Shown here one piece after another: positions 7,642-14,005 of a DNA stretch of 15,843 nt. The notes under the pieces were generated by a model. The model was not told the origin of the DNA. It ran no database searches and saw only the letters and a list, made by a program, of their open reading frames with translations. Source of the stretch: Syntrophomonadaceae bacterium (GTDB taxonomy: Bacteria > Bacillota > Syntrophomonadia > Syntrophomonadales > Syntrophomonadaceae). The stretch spans positions 1 through 15,843 of the forward strand of contig JAISDD010000153.1 of assembly GCA_031265005.1 (NCBI GenBank), written 5' to 3'. Made by a program: the position numbers and the translations under genes. The stretch's first letter is position 1. The number at the start of each line of letters is the position of its first letter.

Positions 7642-7803
7642 TTAACCTTCTTTCAGATCCGCTTGCTTTGCCAAATATTCTCGGATAATCATTCTTATCA
7701 AAGCACTTCTGGATATTTGGTTCTTTTTAGCCAGTTCACGTATATGATCTACTTGATATTGCGTCAGATAAAAAGTCGCGTGTTCAAATTTGTCAGTGGA
7801 CAT
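7642..7803 (-). CDS. Small ribbon-helix-helix (CopG-like) DNA-binding protein
   Basis: A frame of 53 residues beginning MSTDKFEHATFYLTQYQVDH and ending LAKQADLKEG. The strand HATFYLT followed by helix QVDHIRELAKKN, turn ISRSALIR and helix MIIREYLAKQ is the classic ribbon-helix-helix layout seen in CopG/Arc-type repressors and in short antitoxins. A very strong GGGAGGAGG lies about 7 nt before the ATG. It is 54 bp downstream of the patatin-like gene and probably cotranscribed. No toxin gene is adjacent, so a free-standing regulator is more likely than an antitoxin; its operator is unknown. Confidence 0.85.
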   Translation of the reverse strand: MSTDKFEHATFYLTQYQVDHIRELAKKNQISRSALIRMIIREYLAKQADLKEG

Positions 7804-7857
7804 ATCTAGCCTCCTCCCGCCGTCAAAACTTTATGGAGATTTGTATTCTTACGCCTA

Positions 7858-8745
7858 TTATATGTGTTTGAACGCCCTTATGTTACCGGCCTGTTTTTTT
7901 AATCCTGACAATAGGCGCGGTAAATTTCTTTCCATTTCCACGCGCCCGGACGCAATGATTTCAGCCGCCAGGGAAATATCGTGCAAGCTGGCCTCTCCGG
8001 CTTCAGGACGCAGAATAAGGTCCGCGTACATTTGTTTCGCCGCAGCGGAGGTTCTGTAAGTCAAAATATTTATGGAACGGGAGACGACGTCCACAAAACC
8101 CTGGCTGGGAGCGGAAAAATCAGCTTTGTCCAGACTGACAGCCATTATATAATCCGCCTGCATCATTCTTAAAATATTGACGGGAACATTGTCGATTACC
8201 CCACCGTCCACCAAATTCATCCCCTGAAAAAGATAAGGGCAAAAAGTTCCGGGAATAGAAACGCTGGAACGCACGGCGTCGCTTAATAAAGCGCCGTTGA
8301 TTACTGCTATGGAAGGGTCAAAAAGAGACGGCTTTTGATTGGTAAAAAGCACTTGTTGGCCGGTGTTTATATCACAGGAAACGATGCCCAGGGGAAGCCG
8401 TACCTTATTAAGATATTTTCCTTGGGTAGCTTTAAAAACTAAATTTTGCAGACGGCGGCCTTGGATAAAGCCTTGAAAAGCGTCTTGCGGAGCAAGAGAA
8501 AGCAGAGCTTTAATAAAGCCGGAAATATTATAATCTAAATACTGAGCGGGGGTTAAACGCAAAACCATTTGTTCGATGGCGGTGGCGCTCATGCCGGCGG
8601 ACCAGAGAGCCGCTATTATACTGCCGGAACTAGCGCCGGCAAGCCAGTGAACCGGAATGCGGTTTTTTTCTAAAACCTGTAAAACTCCGATATGGGATAA
8701 ACCTCTCAAACCGCCGCCTCCCAGCGCGAGCCCCAGTTTTTTCAT
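7858..8745 (-). CDS. Patatin-like phospholipase/esterase
   Basis: A serine hydrolase of 295 residues in the RssA/YlbK-like bacterial patatin group. All three signature elements are seen: the oxyanion-hole glycine run GGGGLRG (~9-15), the nucleophile elbow GASSG (37-41) with Ser39, and the DGG motif with catalytic Asp180. No signal peptide is evident, so it is probably cytoplasmic or loosely membrane-associated, acting on acyl esters of lipids. Its substrate is not readable. The start ATG has a modest GGTGG site. Followed by the ribbon-helix-helix gene at 54 bp and then a terminator. Confidence 0.92.
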   Translation of the reverse strand: MKKLGLALGGGGLRGLSHIGVLQVLEKNRIPVHWLAGASSGSIIAALWSAGMSATAIEQMVLRLTPAQYLDYNISGFIKALLSLAPQDAFQGFIQGRRLQNLVFKATQGKYLNKVRLPLGIVSCDINTGQQVLFTNQKPSLFDPSIAVINGALLSDAVRSSVSIPGTFCPYLFQGMNLVDGGVIDNVPVNILRMMQADYIMAVSLDKADFSAPSQGFVDVVSRSINILTYRTSAAAKQMYADLILRPEAGEASLHDISLAAEIIASGRVEMERNLPRLLSGLKKQAGNIRAFKHI

Positions 8746-8796
8746 AAAAATTCCACCAAACTAATTTATTGTTCCCGTACGCCGCGTACTTTAACA

Positions 8797-8830
8797 TATC
8801 CAGCGGGAGGACTGAACCCGCCGCTGGATA
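8797..8830 (-). terminator. Hairpin downstream of the SPOCS-like gene, probable terminator
   Basis: TATCCAGCGG (8797-8806) pairs perfectly with CCGCTGGATA (8821-8830). It lies about 50 bp past the 8881 stop and before the patatin gene. The T-tract on the minus strand is poor (TGTTAAAGT), so the terminator call is tentative although the stem is strong. Confidence 0.5.
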
Positions 8831-8880
8831 GATTAAATAATGCTTATTTTGCCGTCTGAGGAGTTTGGAGATGGGAAAAG

Positions 8881-9447
8881 TTAATTGTCAGTCAGAGGAT
8901 CCAATTCTCCGTAAACCACGACGTCGTGCATTTTACCTAATTTATCAATAATATCAACAAAAGCTTTTAATCCGATGCAGGTCCCTGAAACCGGAGTGGT
9001 CAATTGACCGGGATTACAAGGGTCTTCAGTGCTGCCTTTGATTTCAAAATCAAAACTCCAGTCGCGCAGTATGACTTCGGATTGTTCGATTTCGCGGCGG
9101 AATTCGTCCGGCGTCAGAGGCGGGTCGAACTCATCCAGTTCAATAGTTTGATCATAGCGGTCGGAAACAGTGATGATCTGGAATTCTCCGTTTACGACTA
9201 CAAACAGGATAATCTCAAAATCAATGAAAATTTTGACTTTGTTAAAGCACAGGTCTTCATAGGCTTGGATAACCTTTACTTTAATATCTTCTACCGCTGA
9301 AATTTTACCTCCAACCTGGTCTTCCGGCACACAAAACAAAGTATCCAGTACTTTTACCTGTTTTTGCACATACTTAGCTTTAATAACTTTAGCCCATAAA
9401 TCTAACATACAGCCATCAGGGTATTCACATTTTAATAACCTCGACAC
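8881..9447 (-). CDS. SPOCS/DUF3794-like protein, probable spore-coat-associated
   Basis: A protein of 188 residues without signal peptide or membrane span. Residues ~30-140 are rich in alternating hydrophobic strands (VEDIKVKVIQAYED, NKVKIFIDFEIILFVVVNG, RDWSFDFEIKG), giving an all-beta look like the SPOCS domain of coat and spore-morphogenesis proteins. That resemblance is by eye and not certain. The start is GTG (9447), with GGGAGGG 7 nt upstream. An almost ideal sigma-K-type promoter precedes it, which supports mother-cell expression late in sporulation. The N-terminal block EDIKVKV recurs as EDVKLKV in the 12096-12947 protein. Transcribed alone. Confidence 0.6.
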   Translation of the reverse strand: MSRLLKCEYPDGCMLDLWAKVIKAKYVQKQVKVLDTLFCVPEDQVGGKISAVEDIKVKVIQAYEDLCFNKVKIFIDFEIILFVVVNGEFQIITVSDRYDQTIELDEFDPPLTPDEFRREIEQSEVILRDWSFDFEIKGSTEDPCNPGQLTTPVSGTCIGLKAFVDIIDKLGKMHDVVVYGELDPLTDN

Positions 9448-9499
9448 TTTACTTCCCTCCCATTTTTTCTCTCTTTTTTATTACTTCTTCAGCGGTTGG

Positions 9500-9559
9500 A
9501 GCGGATTATAGCTTATATTATGAGTAATGCCGATAAAGTGTGATTGTTTTTAATCCGCT
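9500..9559. repeat. Split inverted repeat flanking the sigma-K-type promoter
   Basis: AGCGGATTA (9500-9508) and TAATCCGCT (9551-9559) are perfect 9-bp inverted copies whose centres are 51 bp apart. They bracket the -10 and -35 of the 9447 promoter. They might be paired operator half-sites or the stem of a long hairpin; on the plus strand a T-rich run follows the right arm. Confidence 0.45.
9514..9542 (-). promoter_or_regulatory. Sigma-K-type sporulation promoter
   Basis: On the minus strand CACA (9542-9539), a 16-bp spacer and CATAATATA (9522-9514) fit the Bacillus sigma-K consensus (mACm, 16 bp, CATAnnnTA) at all fixed positions. Sigma-E has a similar -10. The site is about 67 bp before the GTG of the SPOCS-like gene. 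Confidence 0.6.
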
Positions 9560-9571
9560 TTTGTTTATTTG

Positions 9572-10282
9572 TTAAAAAATTGCCTGGGGTTTCTTCATAT
9601 AGTGAAAGCAGCGGACCCCTGAATGGCAAAAAATACCAGCACCGGCTTGCTGCGCCGCTTTACAGAAGCCGATATCTTCAGCTCCATGATCAGCGTTATA
9701 CTTGACATGGGCTCTTTCAAGCACCCAGCGCTTGATCAAATAAGCGGCGCCGGTACAGTCCACTGGAAAAACGGTTTCCGGCGGAAAAGATTTGATGTGG
9801 ATATAGCGCCCGGTACCGTCGCGTTGCAGTATATTATAAATGTCCGGCGAATTCACCGCGCCGCCGTTCCAGACTAAGGCGGAAACGATATCTTTACCGG
9901 ATTGGACGAGTTTGTTCAGGCTATCAGACGCAGCGGCAATATCGCTGTCTATGGAAAAAAGATAATCGCAGGAGCTCAGGAGGAATTGCCCAATTAAGAT
10001 ATTGCGCAGCTCCGCTAAGCGTTTAAAGCTGTATAAACCGCGCTCAAACGGCCCCGGCTTAAAACTGTCAGCGTGAACTAAACGCGCTGGCCTTTGCTCC
10101 TGGGCGGCGAATTCCTTTAGCAGCTCCGGAGTATTATCGGAGCAGTCGTTGATAATAAAGCAAAATTCCAATAGATCCGGCGGATAATCCAAAGCCCGGA
10201 TACTTTCCAAATAACGGGGCAAAATCCAGGCGCGGTCCCGTACAGGGCAGCCGATCATAACTTTTTTACCGGAAAGCTTCAA
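9572..10282 (-). CDS. GT2-type glycosyltransferase
   Basis: A protein of 236 residues with a GT-A fold. Residues ~7-13 (VMIGCPVRDR) and IINDCSDNTPELL match the nucleotide-binding start of family 2. SIDSDIA (~114-120) is the DxD metal site. DCTGAAYLIKR and AEDIGFCKAAQQAGA are the acceptor-side region, with the ED motif in the usual place. It would add a sugar from a nucleotide-sugar donor; donor and acceptor are unknown. The start appears to be TTG (10282), with an AGGAAGGA site about 8 nt upstream. It follows the other glycosyltransferase gene by 22 bp, so the two are likely one operon with the zinc-finger gene. Confidence 0.87.
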   Translation of the reverse strand: MKLSGKKVMIGCPVRDRAWILPRYLESIRALDYPPDLLEFCFIINDCSDNTPELLKEFAAQEQRPARLVHADSFKPGPFERGLYSFKRLAELRNILIGQFLLSSCDYLFSIDSDIAAASDSLNKLVQSGKDIVSALVWNGGAVNSPDIYNILQRDGTGRYIHIKSFPPETVFPVDCTGAAYLIKRWVLERAHVKYNADHGAEDIGFCKAAQQAGAGIFCHSGVRCFHYMKKPQAIF

Positions 10283-10304
10283 ATAAAATCATCCTTCCTC
10301 ATCC

Positions 10305-11579
10305 TTAAACAACAGACCCTACGTGATAAGGGGACAGGGTTTTCACCGTAAAATTAGGGTCGGGGTTTGTATGCTGCGGACCCGCAGAGATCAGGGCGTT
10401 TCTGGGTGGCGTAATATGGTGCCGCGCCTTTACGGAACGCAGTTTATGGTTCGTATGAGCGTAAGGGCGCAGCCGCAGCCTGCGCGAAGCGTCCATGAAG
10501 CGTTCGAAGTCCGGCGGCGCAGGCAGGTTTTCCGGCAGCAAACCAGCATTTTTTTTGGTTTCCAAAGCGTTTTCCAGCAGTTGTTTAATGCTTTGGGCGC
10601 GGCTGAGCCATGAATTGTGCCGCGCTATTTCCCGGCGCTGGTTTTTTCTTTCTTCGGAATTTTCGTTCAAGGCCGCGCTGATATTTTGAAAAAACTCCTC
10701 CCGGGTACGGGAATACCATAAGAGAGAGCCATGTTTCAAAGTTTCGGGTACGGCGGTGGTGACGATAGGCATACCGACAGCCATATATTCCCACATCTTA
10801 ATGGGATTGACCGCGCTGACCATGCGTGTGTTTTTAAAGGGAATGATGCCCACGTCGAACACCCGCGCGTAAGAGGGGAGCAGGTCGTAGTCTTTAAAGC
10901 CCAGCCAGTGGATATTAGCGGGCTGGGGGACTTTATGGACGTTATACATAGGCCCGATCATGACAATATTATATTCCGGATGGCTGAGCGCCAGTTGTTC
11001 GAGGAGGTCTAAATCCAGCCAGCTTGCTACCGCGCCGATATAGCCTATGATAGGTTTTTTGACGGCGGCTATATCGGAAGGCGTTTCTCCTTCAGGGCGC
11101 TGAGCCTGAGAAAAAAACTCAAAATCACAGCCGTTCGGGACTAAAAAAGTATTCGGATTCATCGCTTTGGCCGCCTGATATAACGGATCGGAGGTGGCGA
11201 GTACGATATCCGACATGGTAACGGCTTTATGGTAATGAGGCCGCCAGGAGGCGAACTCGTCGCAAGGTTCGTCAACGCTGTCAAAAACGATTAAAGAAGG
11301 ATTATATTTATGGACCATATTAATATGCCAGGTAGCGCTGAAATAGACTACGGGCATGACCGGCTGAAAAGACCGGTAAGGGTCCGCGTGATTAAAAACG
11401 TACAGATGCTGATTGATTTTTTCCAATCCGTGAGAAACTGGTCTCAATGGATTAGGAACATTCATAAAATAAGAAGGTATCCCCAGCTGAGAGAAACTCT
11501 TCATAAGCTGCTGCGGACGTTGAACCAAATAATGGAAATCCAAAGTCGGCGGATATATTATACTGCTGATATGCGGCAT
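10305..11579 (-). CDS. GT-B glycosyltransferase (GT4/TuaH-like)
   Basis: A protein of 424 residues. The N-terminal half shows DFHYLVQRPQQLMKSFSQ and a DSVDEPCDEFASW segment, typical of TuaH-like transferases that start with a WxxRPQQL block. VPNGCDFEFF marks the domain hinge, IGYIGAVASWLDLDLL opens the donor domain, and NPIKMWEYMAVGMPIVTTAVPE is the donor-sugar motif of family 4. A basic, low-complexity C-terminal tail of about 60 residues follows the fold. The frame is open to an ATG at 11657 that overlaps the upstream stop (TAATG). I prefer the ATG at 11579, which has GGGGGAGGT about 5 nt upstream; the extra 26 residues of the long form look unstructured. Confidence 0.87.
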   Translation of the reverse strand: MPHISSIIYPPTLDFHYLVQRPQQLMKSFSQLGIPSYFMNVPNPLRPVSHGLEKINQHLYVFNHADPYRSFQPVMPVVYFSATWHINMVHKYNPSLIVFDSVDEPCDEFASWRPHYHKAVTMSDIVLATSDPLYQAAKAMNPNTFLVPNGCDFEFFSQAQRPEGETPSDIAAVKKPIIGYIGAVASWLDLDLLEQLALSHPEYNIVMIGPMYNVHKVPQPANIHWLGFKDYDLLPSYARVFDVGIIPFKNTRMVSAVNPIKMWEYMAVGMPIVTTAVPETLKHGSLLWYSRTREEFFQNISAALNENSEERKNQRREIARHNSWLSRAQSIKQLLENALETKKNAGLLPENLPAPPDFERFMDASRRLRLRPYAHTNHKLRSVKARHHITPPRNALISAGPQHTNPDPNFTVKTLSPYHVGSVV

Positions 11580-11656
11580 TTTGACCTCCCCCTGACCTAA
11601 TAAATATGGCGGCGTTATCGTGTTACTAGGCGTCATCAGCCGTCTCCCGGGTTTCA

Positions 11657-11950
11657 TTAGCCGGCGGAAGGCCGGAAATTTTCAGCCGGCAGGGGCGGTT
11701 TTTTTTGCTGATGTTTATTAAAACAATTTTTACACAGCATACTTCCGCAAAAATCGCAAAGATGGAAATCTTCCCGCCGGCGTCTGGTTCCGCAAATACC
11801 GCACAGTAAGCGGGCTTCCACTGAGCTGCGGCGCGCGGTTGTAACCACTAAACGGTCTTTAGCGGTCATGTTTTTAATGGGGACCGCCTGATATTTTGAA
11901 GTTTTTATTTTCATAACCGGCGCGTCCGTTATCACGTTGGACATAAGCAC
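11657..11950 (-). CDS. Small treble-clef/FYVE-like zinc-finger protein
   Basis: A protein of 97 residues with a basic, disordered N-terminus and a compact cysteine cluster: C50-x2-C53, C65-x2-C68, C73-x2-C76 and H80. The pattern CGICGTRRRREDFHLCDFCG then CKNCFNKH could bind two zinc ions, resembling cross-brace or B-box fingers. I recognise no named family. The start is GTG (11950), with AAGGAGGT 6-7 nt upstream; an ATG two codons later is too far from that site. A sigma-K/E-like promoter lies just upstream. Its TAATG overlap with the glycosyltransferase frame suggests coupling, so it may act with that enzyme, for example as an adaptor (inference). Confidence 0.72.
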   Translation of the reverse strand: MLMSNVITDAPVMKIKTSKYQAVPIKNMTAKDRLVVTTARRSSVEARLLCGICGTRRRREDFHLCDFCGSMLCKNCFNKHQQKKPPLPAENFRPSAG

Positions 11951-11998
11951 TTGTGCACCTCCTTAAAGTACAAATATTGACAAAGAAATCTTCACCAT

Positions 11999-12025
11999 TA
12001 GAATATGAAAAATAATCTATTATGT
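11999..12025 (-). promoter_or_regulatory. Sigma-K/E-like promoter of the zinc-finger/glycosyltransferase operon
   Basis: On the minus strand ACA (12025-12023), a 15-bp spacer and CATATTCTA (12007-11999) match CATAnnnTA exactly with a spacer one short of ideal. The expected transcript start gives a leader of about 40 nt to the GTG at 11950. Confidence 0.5.
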
Positions 12026-12095
12026 GCATACGGCGAACAGAAAAATTCAGATAGATATCAGAAAGGAAAGAGGGGAAAGAAACAGGCAGGCGGCG

Positions 12096-12947
12096 TCAGC
12101 CGTTATTTTGGAAAAGGCGCTTGATAATTTTTCCTGTCTTGGGATTTTCAGAAAATTCGCCGCCGGCCGGATGATATTCGGGATAATAACCGGCATTACC
12201 ACGGAGACGGCTTATCTGCCGCTCTTTTTCATGGACGCTTTTTTGCAAGCCCGTTATTATATGTTCGCAGGAGCGTATTTTATTTTGCAATTCCAGGTTT
12301 TTAAGCTCCGCTTTTTTAAGCCCGTGTTTCAGGCTCCGTTCATTTTGCCCCTGCTGCCGGAGCTTACCGTTCAGAGAGGCTTTTTCCGCTTCTATACGCA
12401 GGATATCGGCTTGCAGCTTCCGGGTAAGTTCATTTTTTTCTATGGGCGGCGGTGATATTTTCAGCGGCAGGGCTTCGTTGACAGAGCTTAGGGGAAAGCG
12501 CTCTTCATTGTGGGCGGAAACGACAGTTACCGCTTGCTCCTGAGTGACGCGCAGAAAATATTCTAGAAAGAAATCTATTTCAATAGCGTCCTCCAGCAAT
12601 CTGCCCTGATAGTCCAGCCGGTTGACGCTGACCGTCAGAGCGGATTTTTCCCGGTTCCAGTCCTGACGGTTGAAAGCCTCTAAAGGCGCCCGGTCGTTTA
12701 GGACCGTTTCCTTATTCAGCAAATGCAGTCCGTAAGCGTCTCTTAACAGACACAGTATTTGCAGATGGATCTGCACTTCCGCCGCCGCACCCATGAAACG
12801 AGCGCTGCACAGAAGGACTTTGAGCTTAACGTCTTCCAAAACGTCATATTTTTCTTCCAGATAATAATGATAAGGAGCGGAAATAGAGCGCGGACGGGAG
12901 AGTTCCGCGAGAATGACCGGCGACCAAATCTGCTGGAGGTTTTCCAT
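12096..12947 (-). CDS. SPOCS-like N-terminal domain with coiled-coil tail, putative spore-surface protein
   Basis: A protein of 283 residues, not a recognised family. Residues ~25-145 form a strand-rich domain (YDVLEDVKLKVLLCS, AAAEVQIHLQILCLL, KSALTVSVNRLDYQG, LEDAIEIDFFLEYFLRV) whose layout resembles the 8881-9447 protein. A short proline hinge (ISPPPIEKNE, ~164-173) leads to a heptad-rich coiled coil (~172-248: KLQADILRIEAEKASLNGKL and LKNLELQNKIRSCEHIITGL). A tail rich in Gly, Tyr and Pro ends in basic KTGKIIKRLFQ. There is no signal peptide. AAGAAGGTG lies just before the ATG. A CATATTAT hexamer-plus upstream could be a sigma-E -10, but it lacks a good -35. The coiled coil suggests oligomerisation, and the context suggests a spore coat role (inference). 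Confidence 0.65.
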   Translation of the reverse strand: MENLQQIWSPVILAELSRPRSISAPYHYYLEEKYDVLEDVKLKVLLCSARFMGAAAEVQIHLQILCLLRDAYGLHLLNKETVLNDRAPLEAFNRQDWNREKSALTVSVNRLDYQGRLLEDAIEIDFFLEYFLRVTQEQAVTVVSAHNEERFPLSSVNEALPLKISPPPIEKNELTRKLQADILRIEAEKASLNGKLRQQGQNERSLKHGLKKAELKNLELQNKIRSCEHIITGLQKSVHEKERQISRLRGNAGYYPEYHPAGGEFSENPKTGKIIKRLFQNNG

Positions 12948-13063
12948 CTTTTCACCTTCTTGCCCAGGATATTTATAATTATTAAATTAATAGCGATAAT
13001 ATGCTACGGGCAAGCGGGTGCGCCTAACAAATCCGGAACGTAAAAAGCTGAGACGGGTTCGCG

Positions 13064-13105
13064 CTGAAAAGAAAAAAAGAAACTGCCTGCTCTACAAACA
13101 ATTTC
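13064..13105 (-). terminator. Terminator of veg
   Basis: GAAACTG (13079-13085) pairs with CAATTTC (13099-13105) with one G-T wobble. On the minus strand it is followed by TTTTTTTCTTTTC. It lies about 40 bp beyond the veg stop. Confidence 0.65.
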
Positions 13106-13142
13106 TCAATGGTTGGTTTAAAAATATTCGTTTGCGGGATTA

Positions 13143-13430
13143 TTATTCTACTACTTCGTTAGCGGAAGCGATCTTGATCTCGGCATCCTGTATGTCATAG
13201 ACAAAAAGCTCTACTGTTTCGGTAAGAATGTCGGCGTAACTGTACGATACCCGTCTTTCGACCTTACGTTCGTCTAGCTTTACCACAAAAATATTAGGAT
13301 AAGTTGATTCTAAAACCCCTACCCGCTCAATAATGCGATTCCTGCCCCGATTGGCCTTCAAACGAATCTTACTCCCAACAAAAAACTCAAGATCTTTCTT
13401 GATATCAGATATAGGTCTGGGAGAACTCAA
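13143..13430 (-). CDS. veg: Veg protein
   Basis: A protein of 95 residues. Veg is a small, abundant, highly transcribed protein of sporulating Firmicutes, reported to stimulate biofilm matrix genes in Bacillus subtilis; its mechanism is unsettled. The family blocks are clear: ISDIKKDLEFFVGSKIRLKA (7-26), NRIIERVGVLESTYPNIFVV and RRVSYSYADILTETVEL. The start is TTG (13430): no ATG or GTG is in frame nearby, AAGGTG lies 5-6 nt upstream, and Bacillus Veg begins at the same distance from SDIK. It has a perfect sigma-A promoter and its own terminator. The ksgA-veg-ispE arrangement matches Bacillus, but here other genes separate veg from ispE. Confidence 0.96.
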   Translation of the reverse strand: MSSPRPISDIKKDLEFFVGSKIRLKANRGRNRIIERVGVLESTYPNIFVVKLDERKVERRVSYSYADILTETVELFVYDIQDAEIKIASANEVVE

Positions 13431-13459
13431 GACATCACCTTCTTTTAATCGCTTGCTAC

Positions 13460-13488
13460 ATTATACTTGAAATTAAGTTAGTTGTCAA
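13460..13488 (-). promoter_or_regulatory. Perfect-consensus sigma-A promoter of veg
   Basis: TTGACA (13488-13483), a 17-bp spacer and TATAAT (13465-13460) match the housekeeping consensus at all twelve positions. The TTG start is about 30 bp downstream of the -10, leaving a very short leader. It is as strong as the well-known Bacillus veg promoter by sequence. Confidence 0.93.
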
Positions 13489-13544
13489 TAATAAATAAGA
13501 AGCCCGGTGTTCATAATCGGCGTTTGAGAGTACGTCCAAATCGG

Positions 13545-13667
13545 TCAGAACCTGGACGAACGCGGCCATGCCGCGATGAGCGGCTCCATCAGTAAATTAG
13601 CGATATATTCGTAAATCGATTTCAGGTTAAGCAGGGCCTGATGTGCGATTTTTACATCATATGTCAT
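13545..13667 (-). pseudogene. Truncated RelE/ParE-type toxin remnant
   Basis: The ATG at 13667 opens a 40-residue frame. Its first ~33 residues (MTYDVKIAHQALLNLKSIYE, then YIANLLMEPLIAA) read as the N-terminus of a RelE/ParE toxin, where the intact family is about 90-110 residues. The following seven residues (WPRSSRF) and the stop do not fit. Neither other frame continues a toxin in a way I can recognise, so this is a truncation rather than a simple frameshift. The RelB-like partner lies 32 bp upstream. The catalytic C-terminal half is missing, so it should be inactive. Confidence 0.7.
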
Positions 13668-13699
13668 ATCTCAAGCTCACCGCGCACTGAAGCAAGCGC

Positions 13700-13975
13700 C
13701 TATCCGGCAGGGCGAATATTGCCTTTTTCGATATCCGAATGGCCTTTTTCAAGTTCAGCGTGAAATTCATCCTCAGTAAGCATAGATATATCAAGCGGAT
13801 GCGAAGCGGGGAGCGTTACATCAAACGGCATCCCACGGCGTAATACGACCTGTTTCAAAAACATGCCTACTGCGTTTGACATCGGGATTCCAAGCTGTGT
13901 TAAAATCATTTCCGCGTTTTCTTTCAGATCCGGCTCGATCCTGACATATAAATTTGTACTTTTAGGGGATGGGAT
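13700..13975 (-). pseudogene. RelB/DinJ-type antitoxin without a normal start codon
   Basis: The reading frame contains a nearly complete RelB/DinJ antitoxin: KSTNLYVRIEPDLKENAEMI, then LTQLGIPMSNAVGMFLKQVV, then PLDISMLTEDEFHAELEKG and RPAG. The N-terminal ribbon-helix-helix begins at STNLYVRI (about 13960), yet no ATG, GTG or TTG stands before it. Upstream the frame runs open to the TAA that ends ksgA (14006-14008), in the same frame. ATC at 13973-13975, in the place where MPSPKST would start, could be a mutated ATG. The first true ATG (13909) would delete the DNA-binding strand. Paired with a truncated toxin downstream, this is best read as a decayed toxin-antitoxin module. Confidence 0.75.
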
Positions 13976-14005
13976 GACAAGGCGCGGAAGCTCTGGCTGG
14001 TCTTT

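Noticed and set aside
8777..8789. 13-bp palindrome GTACGCCGCGTAC before the patatin gene
   Set aside because: Short and GC-rich enough to occur by chance; without a known binder it is only mentioned as a candidate site.
12024..12455. Plus-strand frame of 143 residues opposite the coiled-coil gene
   Set aside because: Shadow of the real minus-strand gene; no domain, biased aromatic composition typical of antisense frames. The promoter in front of it is kept only as a possible antisense promoter.
13018..13200. Plus-strand frame of 60 residues, very basic
   Set aside because: GTG start without a ribosome site, runs antisense into veg and through its terminator; composition explained by the A-rich terminator tract.
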